Part shown: positions 47,153 through 58,348 of the stretch, in pieces
How the letters are laid out: each line of letters starts with the position of its first letter
How positions within the stretch are numbered: position 1 is the stretch's first letter
Made by a program: the position numbers and the translations under genes
Assembly (NCBI GenBank): GCA_030068075.1
Contig: CM057839.1
Span: forward strand, 54,588,960-54,652,959
DNA from: Paguma larvata
Taxonomy: Eukaryota; Chordata; Mammalia; Carnivora; Viverridae
Length of the DNA stretch: 64,000 bases
Direction of reading: 5' to 3'
The notes under the pieces: model-generated
What the model saw: only the letters and a program-made list of their open reading frames with translations
Told to the model about the DNA's origin: nothing
Database searches by the model: none

Positions 47153-48855
47153 AAAAGAACAAAGGTAATAAATACCCCAAACTCATCACTTCCTAATTAT
47201 TTTGCTATTACATGTATTCTTGAGGTTATTTACATATCCATAAATCTGTATTTGTACCTTTATCTGTGTGGTGGAAATACTAAATAATGGCAAGCATCTT
47301 CTCCCAACTTCCTGAAAAATGACACTTTGGTAGCCTGAAATTAACTACGGTGGGGGCATTTGTACCATGGAAACTGGCAAATGCTGGAAATCAGAGCTTC
47401 ATTTCCTGGGTTTTTGATCGTCTAGACCCAAGAAAGCGATGGCGAAAATGCTAATAACGCAAAGTAAACTTAAAAGTGTGTTGCGTGTGTAGCTGTTACT
47501 TTGTGCTCGAGAGCACACAGTATTGGGAGTTTCAGTGTTCTAAAATTGTTATCCAGGGCGGCCAAGGTGTTGTTCACTTCCCTGATGAGCCAGTGATATT
47601 CTGACATTTACCTTTGTGGTTTTGCTTGCATCTTGTTCACATAAAAGAAAATATCAACCAGCATTCATATGGAAATCACCCATGTTCATCAGTGAGGTGG
47701 TGTCTTCACATTGTAATCCGATTTTGTTAAATAGTGGCTGAATTCTAGCCACTCGTGGCCTAGGGGTACAAGAATTCAGCAAAACCTGTGAAGGCATTCT
47801 GTGTGGCTGTGCAGAATTTAAAACTCAAACTATAACACATTTTATTATTATTTTAAAATTGTGCCACACATCCTTTATGTCGGTAAAATTTAAAATAAAC
47901 CTATGTACATATGCGTGTGCCTACCTTTCCCCCCCACAAAAGCTGATTGTTAAATATCACTTCCTCGGCCCCTCAAAACTTGGACACAATTCGGGCAAAA
48001 GTAGGGAATCTTCACGTTGGCTAATAGTACCTTTCCACTCTTGATGGAATGGGAACCTAAAATATATATTAAATTCGGTTACAGTTTTGCACACCTCCAA
48101 TTATGAATATGTTTAAGATTTATAACCATTTCTCATCTGAAAGAGCCTAGTTGAGGAAGGATCCTGGAAAGTCAGAGCGTCCTATGTGTATACCTTCGGT
48201 GGTGTGTCCCATGTGGTGAATGAGTGGGCTTCCCACCCACTTGGAACAATATTGATGGTCCCTTCCTGCTCCTGACTCCTGAAGGAAGTCGGTGAGGGTC
48301 AGTGAGTCCTGAGGTGGACATAAATCCTGAGACCACCCTGGATCACCTCCGACCTTTTAGTGGTTGTTGCCTTAAGGTAATTGGCTGAGCTGCTGGGCGT
48401 TAGGGTGGGGGAATGGGTGTGTTGGGGGCTCCACAGAACCTAGACCTTTAAATGGACTCCATAATTTTCATGCCACACTTGAGGCTACCTTGGACATTTA
48501 TAGACTATGGCTTGGGAATCACCGCCGGTCCTAGACATGTCATTTTGTGCCTGTAGATCTGGGAAATGAGTATCTCTGGACATCGTAACAAACACCCCAG
48601 ATAAATAGTGCGTGCCTGCCGATGATTGAGAGCCGTGCCTCGTGGAGAAATTTCCGGGCATGACCCCTGACCAAGGGCAGGATCAGCGGCTTCATGATTG
48701 CGGGGAGAGTGTCGGTAATTTGGCCCATCTTCCTCTAGCCTGGCTGAGACCTGAATCAGGGAATACAGGGCTAGAAAGTGCCCAAAGTACTTAAGCAGGA
48801 AGGTCCTATCTTTGTACCGATCTTGCAAAATGCTTATAATAGGTCATTAAAAAAT
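47153..48855. other. Intronic unique sequence, no gene seen
   Basis: No transposon or exon recognised. A 107-codon reverse ORF at 48505-48828 has no known domain. Confidence 0.5.
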
Positions 48856-48860
48856 CATGG

Positions 48861-48957
48861 GTGCCTGGGTGGTTCCGTTGGTTGAGTATCTGACTTGATT
48901 TCAGCTTGGGTCATGATCCCAGGGTTTTGGGATCCAGCCCGTGTCTGGCCCTGCTTG

Positions 48958-48994
<37 letters not shown>

Positions 48995-49095
48995 GTCTGT
49001 CTGTCTCTCTCTCTTCTTCCCCCCTTTGTCCCTCTGCCTCCTTCCTGACTTATACATGCTATCTGTGAAAAAAAATTAAAAACAAAACAAAACAG
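48861..49095 (+). mobile_element. Diverged CAN-SINE with CT and CTGT expansion
   Basis: Head 'gggtgcctgggtggttccg', body, a long CT repeat at 48960-49016 including CTGT units, and an A-rich tail. Confidence 0.88.
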
Positions 49096-49316
49096 GTAAG
49101 TTTGTATATGCCTTCAGTCTTTAATGCTTCAGCCTATCAGTATTTAATGCTCTTCTTATAGAAACTAGAGTCAAATATATTGCATTGAAAATGTCCTGGA
49201 AGAACAGACGCCAGAATATTAATTGTGGCCCTCTCCGGGTGGGATCGTGGGCAACCTTTTTGTTAGTGGTTTTCTATATGTACTGGTTTTGTAATTAGAA
49301 AAATGTTATTTTAAAA

Positions 49317-49318
49317 AT

Positions 49319-49376
<58 letters not shown>

Positions 49377-49395
49377 CAGAGAGACAGAGAGAGGG
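49317..49395. repeat. Compound (TG)n(AG)n microsatellite
   Basis: A GT run of about 12 units passes directly into AG and ACAG units. Short ORFs here are repeat artefacts. Confidence 0.92.
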
Positions 49396-49739
49396 AGGGA
49401 GGGATAGAGGGGAAACAGAGCAAGAACAAAACCAAAAGCACTTCTGTTTACAACTTCTGTCAGCAGCCAAGCCCAGGGCTCCCTACCCGAGCTGGTCCTG
49501 AACCCCAGCACCCAACGTTCTTAAGCCAGTGCAGAATCCCGGGGCAACAGCTGAAGGGCTAAATCAGCAACGATAGCTGAGAAGCCTTCAGCTGAACTCA
49601 CAATGGCCAGCGTTCTGGACCTCCCCAGGAAACTGAGCTGTGCGCCCTCCCCCGGGCAGGTCCCCCCCCCTCCCGCCGCACTTGTCAGCCCCACCCCCAC
49701 CTTCCAGGGGAGGTGAGAGGCTGGCAGGCCCAGCCCTGT

Positions 49740-50292
49740 CTAGTGTGCGTGGGGTTGCTCCGTAACGGCTAGTCGGCCGTTGGATGGATGGACTTCTGCC
49801 TCGCGCCGGAGTCAGCTTTCACACCGCGCCTGGGTGAGCAATGGTTTGCACCGGGAGCTCACATATATCTCGCGTCTCCTGTGCGTTCTCTAGCTGATGC
49901 AGTGCTACCGCAAACCACTCTGGATACTTAAAATCTGGGAGGCATTTTTCAAACTCTGCTACCAGCAGCTGGTGTTTAGTGGCTTGGACGTGAGGTATGG
50001 ATGTGTCTCGGAATCAGAGCAAATCACCCTCTGGCAACAGAAAAATGCTATGACAGGGGCCAACGAAGGACTGGAATTTGAGCCGAGCATTTGCCCGGAG
50101 CTAGTTGATTTCTCCACTTCTAAGCTTGAAGTCAGAGGCAGCCCCTTAGAGACACAATATGCCGCTATACTCTGTGACTGCTGCCAGTCTAGAATTGATA
50201 CTCTGCGAGAATGGTTCCTTTGCACCAATTCTACTGCTGAAATTGGCCGTCATTGTCACTGCCGATTCAGCTGCAGGCAGCTCTGGAGATAA
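49740..50292 (+). other. CpG-rich spot followed by a 131-codon ORF, unassigned
   Basis: About 49740-49910 is clearly richer in CpG than its surroundings, with an ATATAT box at 49863-49868. An ATG at 49897 opens a 131-codon frame to 50292 in repeat-free sequence. The predicted peptide is Cys-rich towards its end (CDCCQS, CHCRFSC) and has no domain, signal peptide or membrane segment I recognise. An ORF of this length is expected by chance in 64 kb, so no gene is claimed. Confidence 0.2.
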
Positions 50293-50509
50293 GAGGCAAC
50301 AAATTTCCCCCGGGCCCTCCGGTTCATCGTCTCCATGGAACTTTGAGTTAACATGAGGGTCTGCACGTACAGCACCTGAATGGGCTTGGGAGGGACTTTG
50401 CAGAAACCAGGCACAGCGTCAGAAAGAAAGAACGCATGGCTGGTGTGCTCATACCCTTCTGGTTGGCTTCCATGAGAATAAGAACTATTCTGTTAGGCCC
50501 AAGAGAAGT

Positions 50510-50750
50510 AAAGTAGGCAAGAGGTTAAGAGCATGAGTTTTGGAGATCTGGGTTTGAATCTCAGTTGAGCTACTCATATCCTGTGCCACCTAGGGCAAGT
50601 TACTTAACCTCTCTGAGCTTCACCTGTGAAATTAGGCTAACAATAAAACTTCTGTCATAGGGTGACTTCCATAAAAGAGAGATTCATGTACCTTAGCACA
50701 TTGCCCGTATAGAGTAGTTGCTAATCAGCGTTCGTGGTAGTGATGACGAT
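50510..50750 (+). repeat. MIR SINE, nearly full length
   Basis: 'gaggttaagagcatgagttttgg', 'ctgggtttgaatctcag', 'gggcaagttacttaacctc' and following blocks are typical MIR. Confidence 0.88.
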
Positions 50751-52630
50751 TCTCTGAAGGTAGTGAATGAAGCAGGACTGCCCGGAAGGGATGAAGGGTG
50801 GTAGTAGTTGGCACTCTGGCCGTGGTGGAGGCAATGACCGTTTCTTAAAGGAAATGAATGTTTTCAGCCTAACTAGATTTTGACAACTGTAATTAGGCCC
50901 TGCTGACAGGACAGACAGACATTCCGGCCAAGTACTTCTAACGTCCTTTCAACGAAACCTTATGAGTGACATTTTCTTTGTGTCTCAGGGGACCGCCTGG
51001 GGATCTCAGGGCTGCGAAGTGACGGTGTGGGACAGGAGATGACTGCTTTTGTTGTCACCTGCTCTAGTTTCTCTTTCAAGGGCTCCCAAGCCCTTCCTCT
51101 CGGGGAGTTGGCTGCTTGTTGGTTTAACTTCTGCATCCTCCTCTGCTGACCGAGGGCTCAGAAGTCATGTTAGAGAAGGAGTCTCCAAAGGCAGCCGATT
51201 CTGTCTCTGGGGAGCCAGAGAGCATCCAGCCTGCTCCTGTTGGGAGAGGCTCTGGGGCCTGAGCGCGGCTGCGTGCTAGAACCCTGTGGGAAGGTACCGT
51301 CTGGACTTTCAGGGGAGTCCTCAGCTATCGACGGGGGAGGGACACTTGCCCCGGGCATGGGCGCCGAGGACATAGAGAACAGGGCCACATTCTCTCCATG
51401 TGCTCCCTTAGCCCGAAGCCGCTCGTCCAAAGGCCGCCTCCCAGCACCCGCGCAGATGGGGCAGGAAGTGAGTCCTGTTGGAGCAAACGCAGGCACTTCT
51501 GAGGCGGAGCTTGGCGGATCCCCAGGCTGGCTCATGGAGAAACGTGGCCTGAGAGCCGATGCGGCAGGACCGGGCCTGGGAATCGCTGCCACCTGCTAGT
51601 TTCCCTAAGGTGTTCGCTCACCCGATCTCTTTTTTTGGCCCCCCAAGCCCCAGGAGAGGGGTCTGAGCCCTGCGAGGCTCTTTCATGGATGAGAGAGCAG
51701 AGTCGGAGAGCTTGTAAGACTGGCCTCAGGCCCCACCGCCGAGACAGGGCAGGGTGGTGGCTAGGACGCGGCTCCATCCCTGGTGTCTGCTCTTCTCCCC
51801 ACCCGAAAGAGGTTCCCACGAGTGCTGGCTAAAGAGCTTTCCCCAGCAACTCCCAGCACTTCGTCAACCGTCAACCGCATCCCATTAATCCTTACAGGCA
51901 TTCTGGAACAGCGGGGGGTCAACATGATAATGATTCTAATGACCGTTATCATGACGTAGAATCACTAGGAGGCGGGGGATGGCTTCCTTAACGCCTTGCT
52001 TCTCTGTGACGTACATGTGTACATACATATACCTACATACATATACGTCCACCTGCCCCCACCCCTACCCCCCACCGCACATACACCCCTACACTAAAGA
52101 GCAACCTGGCGAGGCAGCTAGGTGCTAAGAACAAGGCCTGCGGTCCCAGGACTAGGAGGCGGGAATGCCCTAGGGTTTTCCTGATGCTCTAGTGATACAA
52201 AAGCCTTCGCAGATGACACCCATGGGGAGTTAACACGATTAGAGAAAGTTCTGGGTATCTTCATGGGCTCAACTGCAGGTAGCAGGCTGAGCCTCCCCTG
52301 GGCTGGAAATGTAAGGCCACGGTCTGAGGAGCAGAAGGCAGCACGTGTACAGAGGCCCACCCGTGCCTCCCAGGCTCCTGTAGGGGCTGCTGGGAAGCCA
52401 GAGGGCACCTGTCCTTGCCATCGGCACCATCCACACGCAGAAGCAGATTGGCTGGAGCCAGACGGAGCGTGTGAGCCTGCCCCAGGACCCAGTGTGTCCT
52501 GGCACACTGCTGGCCTCAACTCTTCACATGGTGCCGCTCTCACGCAGCTGAGAAGGGGAGAGGTGGAGTGTGGGAAGGAGGCTGTTTGGGAGCAAGAGAG
52601 AAAGCCCCAGACCTGGTGCCAGGGAACCCG
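50751..52630. other. Intronic unique sequence, GC-richer
   Basis: 51180-51600 is moderately CpG-rich with overlapping antisense ORFs (119 and 140 codons), none recognised. A CA/TA-rich simple stretch sits at 52008-52090. Confidence 0.5.
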
Positions 52631-52633
52631 AAT

Positions 52634-52958
52634 GTTCTGGTCTGAATGTTTTTGCCCCCTGCAAATTCATATGTTGAAATCCTAATTTCAAAGTGTGACG
52701 GTATTAGGAGGTGGGGCCTTTGGGAGGTAGAGATGGAACCATCATGAGTGGGAGTACTGTCTTACGAAAGAGGCTCTGAAGAGCTCCCTTGTCCCCTCTC
52801 CCATGTGAGGACACATGACCCAGAAGAGGGACCTCATCTGATCGCGCTGGCACCCTGACCTTGGCTTCCACCTCCAGAACTGTGAGTGATAAGTTCTTGC
52901 TGTTTATAAGATGTTCTGTCTGTTGTACTTTGTTACAGGAGCCCAGATGACTAAGACC
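52634..52958 (+). mobile_element. MLT1-like ERVL-MaLR LTR
   Basis: 'caaattcatatgttgaaatcc', 'attaggaggtggggcctttg', 'catgtgaggacacatgac', 'cctccagaactgtgagtga' and the 'agatgactaagac' end give a clear LTR order. Confidence 0.87.
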
Positions 52959-53073
52959 CTGGAGAACACTCTTCCTGGGGTCTTGCGTCCGAGGCCCCTT
53001 CGGCCAGCTTCGTGTCCACAAGCCCTTCTACTCCGCCTTACAGAGCCGCTCCTTCTCTCATTTGCTTCTCTCG

Positions 53074-53387
53074 GTCCGTTGAGGCTGCTGTCACAGAATG
53101 CGATAAACTGGGTGGCTTAAACAGCAGTCTGTTTCTCACAGTTCTGGAGGCTGAGAAGTCCAAAATCAAGGTGCGGCAGGACTGGTGTCTGGTGCGAGCC
53201 CTCTTCCTGGTTTGCAGGTGACCAAGTCTTGTATGTTCACACGACAGAGGGGGCGCTAGACTCTCTCCTGTGAGGACACTAGTCCCATCATGGCGGCTCC
53301 ACCCAAAGGCTCCACCTCCTGATGCCACCCCGTTGGAGGTTAGAGTTTCAATGTGTAAGTTTGGGGTGGGGGTACAGCCATGCATTC
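53074..53387 (-). mobile_element. MLT1-like ERVL-MaLR LTR, opposite orientation
   Basis: 'actgggtggcttaaacagc', 'cacagttctggaggctgag', 'tgtgaggacactagtccc' are the reverse complement of the same LTR class; it lies only 115 bp from the previous one. Confidence 0.85.
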
Positions 53388-53838
53388 CCTAACACTCATC
53401 CACCCATGCAGAAGTGAAGCGAGAGTTCAGTGGGAGAAGCCGACAAGTTGTTAAGCAATTACATTACACGGGGGAGGTGCCGGGTGCCCGAGGAAATTTC
53501 ACAGGGAAACCAACATCATCTGGGGGTGGTAGGGAAGGCTTCCCAGAAGAAGCGAGTCCCCAGAGAATGCGCAAGAACTGGGCGAGCAAGGAGAAACGGG
53601 GGAGCGGACTTGCCGGCATGGGGAACAGCACACACAAAGGTAGTGCTGCAATCCGAAGGCTTCGTCCTCTCTCACCTGCCTACATCTCACCCCTCCCCAC
53701 AGCACCAGGCTGCTCAGATCGTTCTAGGCTGCTGGAGGAAGTTCCGAGTGTATTTGCTCACAAAGATTAGCAGAAGTAAAAATCTGTCACTGCAGGTGCT
53801 TGCTGGGGAGGGGTTGTACTGATGTATTTCATCTTTTC
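53388..53838. other. Intronic sequence, nothing identified
   Basis: Two overlapping plus-strand ORFs (118 and 130 codons) in different frames have no known domain. Possibly a worn L2, not called. Confidence 0.45.
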
Positions 53839-53930
53839 GGATGTAATGTTGATTTTAGGTGTCAATTTGGCTAGGCCAGAGTACTCAGATGTTTGGTTAA
53901 ACACCAGTCCAGATATTTCTGGGAAAGTAT

Positions 53931-54151
53931 TTTTTTTTTTATTTTTTAATGTTTATTTTTGAGAGAGAGAGAGAGATACAGAGCATGAGTGGGAGAGAGC
54001 AGAGAGAGAGGGATACACAGGATCCAAAGGAGGCTCCAGGCTCTGAGCTGTCAGCACAGAGCCCGATGCAGGGCTCAAACTCACAGACTGTGAGATCACG
54101 CCCTGAGCTGAAGTTGGACACTTAACCAACAGAGCCACCAGGAGCCTCTTG
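53931..54151 (-). mobile_element. SINEC-type CAN-SINE
   Basis: Reverse-oriented copy with poly-T at left and a slightly damaged head ('gagccaccaggagcct'). Confidence 0.92.
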
Positions 54152-54154
54152 GTT

Positions 54155-54195
54155 TCTTTCTTCTTCTTTTTCTTTCTTTTCTTTTCTTTCTTTCC

Positions 54196-54250
<55 letters not shown>

Positions 54251-54255
54251 TTTTG
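54155..54255. repeat. (CTTT)n microsatellite
   Basis: About 20 TTTC units with a few interruptions, directly beside the 5' head of the SINE. Likely polymorphic in length. Confidence 0.95.
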
Positions 54256-54879
54256 GATAAGATTAACATTTAAATCAATAGACTTTGAGAAGAGCAGATT
54301 ACTCTTCATAATGTGAATGGGCGTCACCCAATCAGTTGAAGGTCTTAAATGAAAACAGACCTACCTCCCAGGAGGAGGGGGGAATTCTGCCTGCAGACTG
54401 TCTTTAGATTCGAGCCACAACCTGGGTTCTTCCCTGGGTTTCCAGCCTGCCACCTGCCTTACAGACTTTAGACTCGACGGCTCCCACAAGGCATGAGCCA
54501 GTTGCTAAAATAAATCTCTCTCTCTCTCTCTCTTTTGGTAAATAGATTCTATCTGTTCTGTTCTCAGAGGACCCTGACTGATACACTGGATTAGCCCTGG
54601 CGCCTTTAGGTTGGCCGATTCATTTGAAAGCATTACATCTTATCCACCAGGAAAGACCAAACTTTCTGGCTTTTCCCATGATTACAGGTATTCACACTAC
54701 GATCTCAAAGGGCTTGGTAGAAAAAACACCCCCAAATTCCATTCTTGCTCCAGTTTGGAGTGAGACTCCAGAGTCCAGACAAGCTGATGAACTTCCTAGG
54801 AGTCATTTCTTTATCTGTCACACAACTGACAGAGGCCGTTAAGGTGACGTGGCAGTAGGGGGCATGCTTGTAGTAAAAG

Positions 54880-55060
54880 GACGACAGACACTATGTATGT
54901 AACATTTTCAAAAACCGGGACCCACATCAAGCACATTACATGCATCGTGTCATTTAATCCTCACAGCAAAGTCATGTGTTAGGAATTATCATCAACCCCA
55001 CTCTAGAGATGAAAAGACTGAGGCACGGAGAAGCCAAGCTCATTGCCCAGGTCCTCACGA
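54880..55060 (-). repeat. MIR SINE
   Basis: 'gtgtcatttaatcctcacagc', 'ccactctagagatgaaaagac' and 'tgaggcacggagaagccaag' are reverse MIR. Confidence 0.8.
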
Positions 55061-55770
55061 AGCGGAGGCAGCCAGGCTGGGCTCTCCTGCTCTCCCAGCG
55101 TGCGAGGCCCAGATTGGGACCAGAAGGGGCCAAAGCTGAAGCCCCATCTAATTTGTGCGTCTCTTCCGTGCCGTGACATCGCACAACTCCAGGGGGCCCT
55201 CTCCTTCACAAAGGCTGCAGGGACTGGTGCCCTACGGCCTGGCAAACTGACCTCTGCGCTTTAGAATTCCGACGCCTAGACTGGAAGCAAGACAGCGAGG
55301 CGAGGTTTATCCCGTGAAACCTGTTAATATCCCAACTAAAGAAGAGAGGCGTTTATAGCCACTTATTTCCACTTACGCGTGGCCTGGAAAATTATGCATG
55401 TGCATCTGTCTTTAAAAGTCTCATAAATTAGAACTTTGAGTTAGAAAACCCTCGAGGGTTAGCATTCATCGGATATAAATGTCAACTCAGCAAGCAGCGC
55501 CTCGTGGCCACACCCTGTGACTACCTTCGCTCATTCGCGCGGTGCTCCAGGTAGGGCACCAACAGAGTGCACTGCTCACCTTCGCCGGCCCGGCCTCCAA
55601 GAAGGCAAAGGGTCAGGGGACTGCTTTCTGACATCACGTGAGTTCAGCACGGGGCTCCCTTCACTCTGGGCAGCATTTAACTGCTTCCCACCTGCGCTGG
55701 GACAGCCATTCCAGTGTGGCTGGAGAGAATCGCCGAGCGTCTATGGCAGCCACATGTGCCTCTAGGTAGC
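55061..55770. other. Intronic unique sequence, nothing identified
   Basis: Mixed composition. 55300-55480 is AT-rich and repeat-free and could be a conserved element; no exon recognised. Confidence 0.45.
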
Positions 55771-55774
55771 AGCA

Positions 55775-56080
55775 ATAAACAATAATGATAGCAACGGCAA
55801 CAATAATATTTTGAGAACTTATTACCAACCAGGTAGTCATTACATTGAATCAGGTTATATAATTTCATTGAAAGGAGACAGTACTACCTAATGATCAGGA
55901 TTTGCACTGAATTTGCACTAGACAACCAAATGCTACTTCTCTGCTACTTCCTAGCTAGTGCCTTAGTTTCCTCGTAGGCAAATAGGAATAATCATCCCAC
56001 CAGCCTCTTGGTATTACTGAGGATTAAATGAGTCCTTTACATAAAGTGCTTAAAATAGTGACTAGATCATGGTTAGCACT
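55775..56080 (+). repeat. MIR SINE fragments, facing pair
   Basis: 55900-56080 reads 'agtgccttagtttcctcgtag', 'gaggattaaatgagtcc' in plus MIR order. 55775-55860 is a weaker scrap of opposite orientation. Confidence 0.6.
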
Positions 56081-56764
56081 TTAATATCTATAATGTATGT
56101 TAATATTTTATATGTAGCTTTATGTTTATATGTAATTTTTACTCTCCTGTGTCATGAGTCAGGCAGCTTTGCTATTCCCAGGTTAGAGGTGGAATATGAT
56201 GTGGGGTCTGTCAGAGCCCCAAACCCCCGCTCTCACCCGCTGTGCCCTGTGGACGTCTCTTGGGGGGGGCGGGAAGACGGCATGTGTGTGACTCGCCTGC
56301 TGCAGGTGCTCAGCCCGCATTCCCTGGCCACGCACCCTTCCCAAACGTGCCGATGCCTTACCCCGCAAAAGTCTGCGGCTCTGACCCACAGGCAGCTGTC
56401 GACACATGATGGCCAGAAATTGGGGGGAAATACCCAGATTCCTTCTTCTTAAGGGGATAACTCTGAGGCGTGTCCCACATCTCCCAACGGGTCCCCAGGG
56501 TGACTGCGCCCCAGGGGCCGATGGTGGTAACCTGCCCACGCGTGTACCTAACGTGGCTGCCTTCTGTTAGTGGCTCATGGTCACACTCCCCTACTGTCGT
56601 TTCCTCTGTTTCCAGATAAACTACCTGTGTTCATGTCCTTGTCTCAGGCTTTGCTCCTGAGGACCCCAAACTGAGACACAGATACACACATACATGTATT
56701 GGTTATGTTTATATATGTAGTTATGTTAAATACTGATGTTTTTAAAAGTGGGAAATAAGGGTAT
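56081..56764. other. Intronic sequence, nothing firm identified
   Basis: Holds a G-run near 56260-56270 and two antisense-overlapping ORFs at 56069-56539. 56560-56680 may be retroelement-derived; not called. Confidence 0.4.
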
Positions 56765-57228
56765 TATTTTCCTAGAGCTGGTGTAACAAATTTCAACTAT
56801 CACAAACTTGGTGGTTTAAAACAGCAGAAGCTTATTCTCTCACAGTTCTGGAGGTCCCAAATCTGAAACTAGTGATGCTAGGCCGAAACCAGCTGTCAGC
56901 AGGGCCATGTCCCTCCGGAGGCCGTGGGGGAGAATCCTCCCCTGCCTGTCCCAGCTTCTGGTGGCCGCCGGCATCTCTTGGCTTGGGGCCGGGTCACTCC
57001 AGTCTTCAAAGTCAGCGTGTTCGACTCTCTCCTCTCTCTGGCTTCATATCATCTTCTCCTCTGTGTTTCTGTGCCAAATCTCTCCCTGCCAGTAATGCCG
57101 ACAGTCGGCCCATCTCAGGAGCCTTAACTTAATCACACCGGAAAGACTTTGCCATAGAAGGTGGCATTCACAGGATCCCAGGGATTAGGACGTGGACATC
57201 TCTGGGGTCCATTATCAGCCTACCATGA
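56765..57228 (-). mobile_element. MLT1-like ERVL-MaLR LTR
   Basis: 'aaacttggtggtttaaaacagc', 'ctcacagttctggaggtcc', 'gattaggacgtggacatctc' and a closing 'cagcctaccatgat' are the reverse complement of the LTR. Confidence 0.87.
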
Positions 57229-57254
57229 TAAAATAGTAACTCACGCAAAAGAGT

Positions 57255-57500
57255 TTTACTCTTAGTTCCTGGTAGGTGCTGGAGTGCTAGGGATATCGGG
57301 ATGAATGAAGCACAATCTTTCCCCCTAGGAGCTCATATTCCACGGAGAGACGAACAAGAAATCTCACCTTTACAAGATACTAGCAAAATGCTAAGCCAGA
57401 GCCACGAAGAGAAATCAAAGACAAGGGCACATAACTCAGCCTGTGCAAGGCATGGAGGGCTCCTTGGAGGAGGTGCCCCTTGAGCCAACCCTGAAGATAG
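57255..57500 (-). repeat. L2 LINE fragment
   Basis: 'ggtgctggagtgctagggatatc', 'ctaggagctcatattccac' and 'cttgagccaaccctgaagatagg' follow reverse L2. Confidence 0.6.
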
Positions 57501-57917
57501 GCACCAGCAGAACAGAAACTACCAGTGACCATTAAGCACCCAATCTCCCCTGTCTTCCTTCAGAAGTGCGCCTGAGTTTCGTTAGGGGTCATCGTGGGCT
57601 TGGCCATATAGTACATTCTTCCTGCCTACCATATAGATGGGGGTGGCCGTAGAGATTAAGTGGAGGCTGTTGGTTGGACTTTCTGGAAAGCTCTTTAAGG
57701 GGAATCAACCTCAGTGCATGTGCCCTTAACCCTTGCCCTTCTTCCTTCTTACTGCCGTGTGGATGCGATGGCTCCGGCTGCTGGGGCCAGCTGTTGACGG
57801 TTTGCAGCACTGAGAAAGGAAGTGAGAGGCAGGTGTAGAAAGCAGAGGAGGCCGCCCCGAACGCCTGTGCGGTCACCATACCATCGTGGGACTGCCTACC
57901 TGCCTCCAACCTGATTT
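57501..57917. other. Intronic unique sequence, nothing identified
   Basis: A 106-codon reverse ORF at 57589-57909 shows no known domain. Confidence 0.45.
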
Positions 57918-57926
57918 AACATAGCA

Positions 57927-58145
57927 TGGGGCGCCTGGGTGGCTCAGTCCATTAAACATCCGCCTTTAGCTCAGGTCATGATCTTGCAGTTTGTGGGTTT
58001 GAGCCCCATGTCGGGCTCTGTGCTGACAGCTCAGAGCCTGGAGCCTGCTTTGGATTCTGTGTCTCCCTCTCTCTCTGTCCCTCCCCCTCTCACTGTCTCT
58101 CTCAAAAATAAATAAGATGTTAAAAAATTAAAAAACAACAACAAC
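57927..58145 (+). mobile_element. SINEC_Fc-type CAN-SINE
   Basis: Complete copy; tail ends in AAC triplets. The duplication AACATAGCA lies at 57918-57926 and 58146-58154. Confidence 0.95.
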
Positions 58146-58288
58146 AACATAGCAACACAGCAAATCCTACCTGAGCCTCAGATTTATGGTTGTTGCTATT
58201 TGCTGTTTGAACTTGATTTCTAACAGACGCAAGGTGGGAAGAGCATGTCAGGAAGAAAGGAAGGATGGCACCAATTCACAGAGGCAGG

Positions 58289-58348
58289 AGGAAGTGGGCG
58301 TGTCTGGGGAGGAAGTGGGCGTGTCTGGGAGGAAGTGGGTGTCGGGGG
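58289..58348 (+). repeat. Threefold tandem repeat with ETS and KLF/SP-type words
   Basis: AGGAAGTGGGCGTGTCTGGG occurs at 58289-58308 and 58310-58329, and a diverged third unit runs 58330-58348. GGAAGTG is an ETS-type core and GGGCGTG a KLF/SP-type core. Two more GGGCGTG-type words follow within about 45 bp, near 58365 and 58383. Confidence 0.85.

Larger units (their letters stand above)
53839..54586 (+). mobile_element. Old LTR-like element split by a SINE and CTTT repeat
   Basis: 'tgttgattttaggtgtcaatt', 'cagatgtttggttaaacacc', then after the insertion 'gataagattaacatttaaatc', 'ccaatcagttgaaggtctt', and an end 'aggaccctgactgatac' match a common mammalian LTR-type repeat. Family not assigned. 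Confidence 0.65.

Noticed and set aside
51170..51599. Overlapping 140- and 119-codon ORFs on opposite strands
   Set aside because: GC-rich sequence lacks stops in several frames at once; no domain and no splice support.
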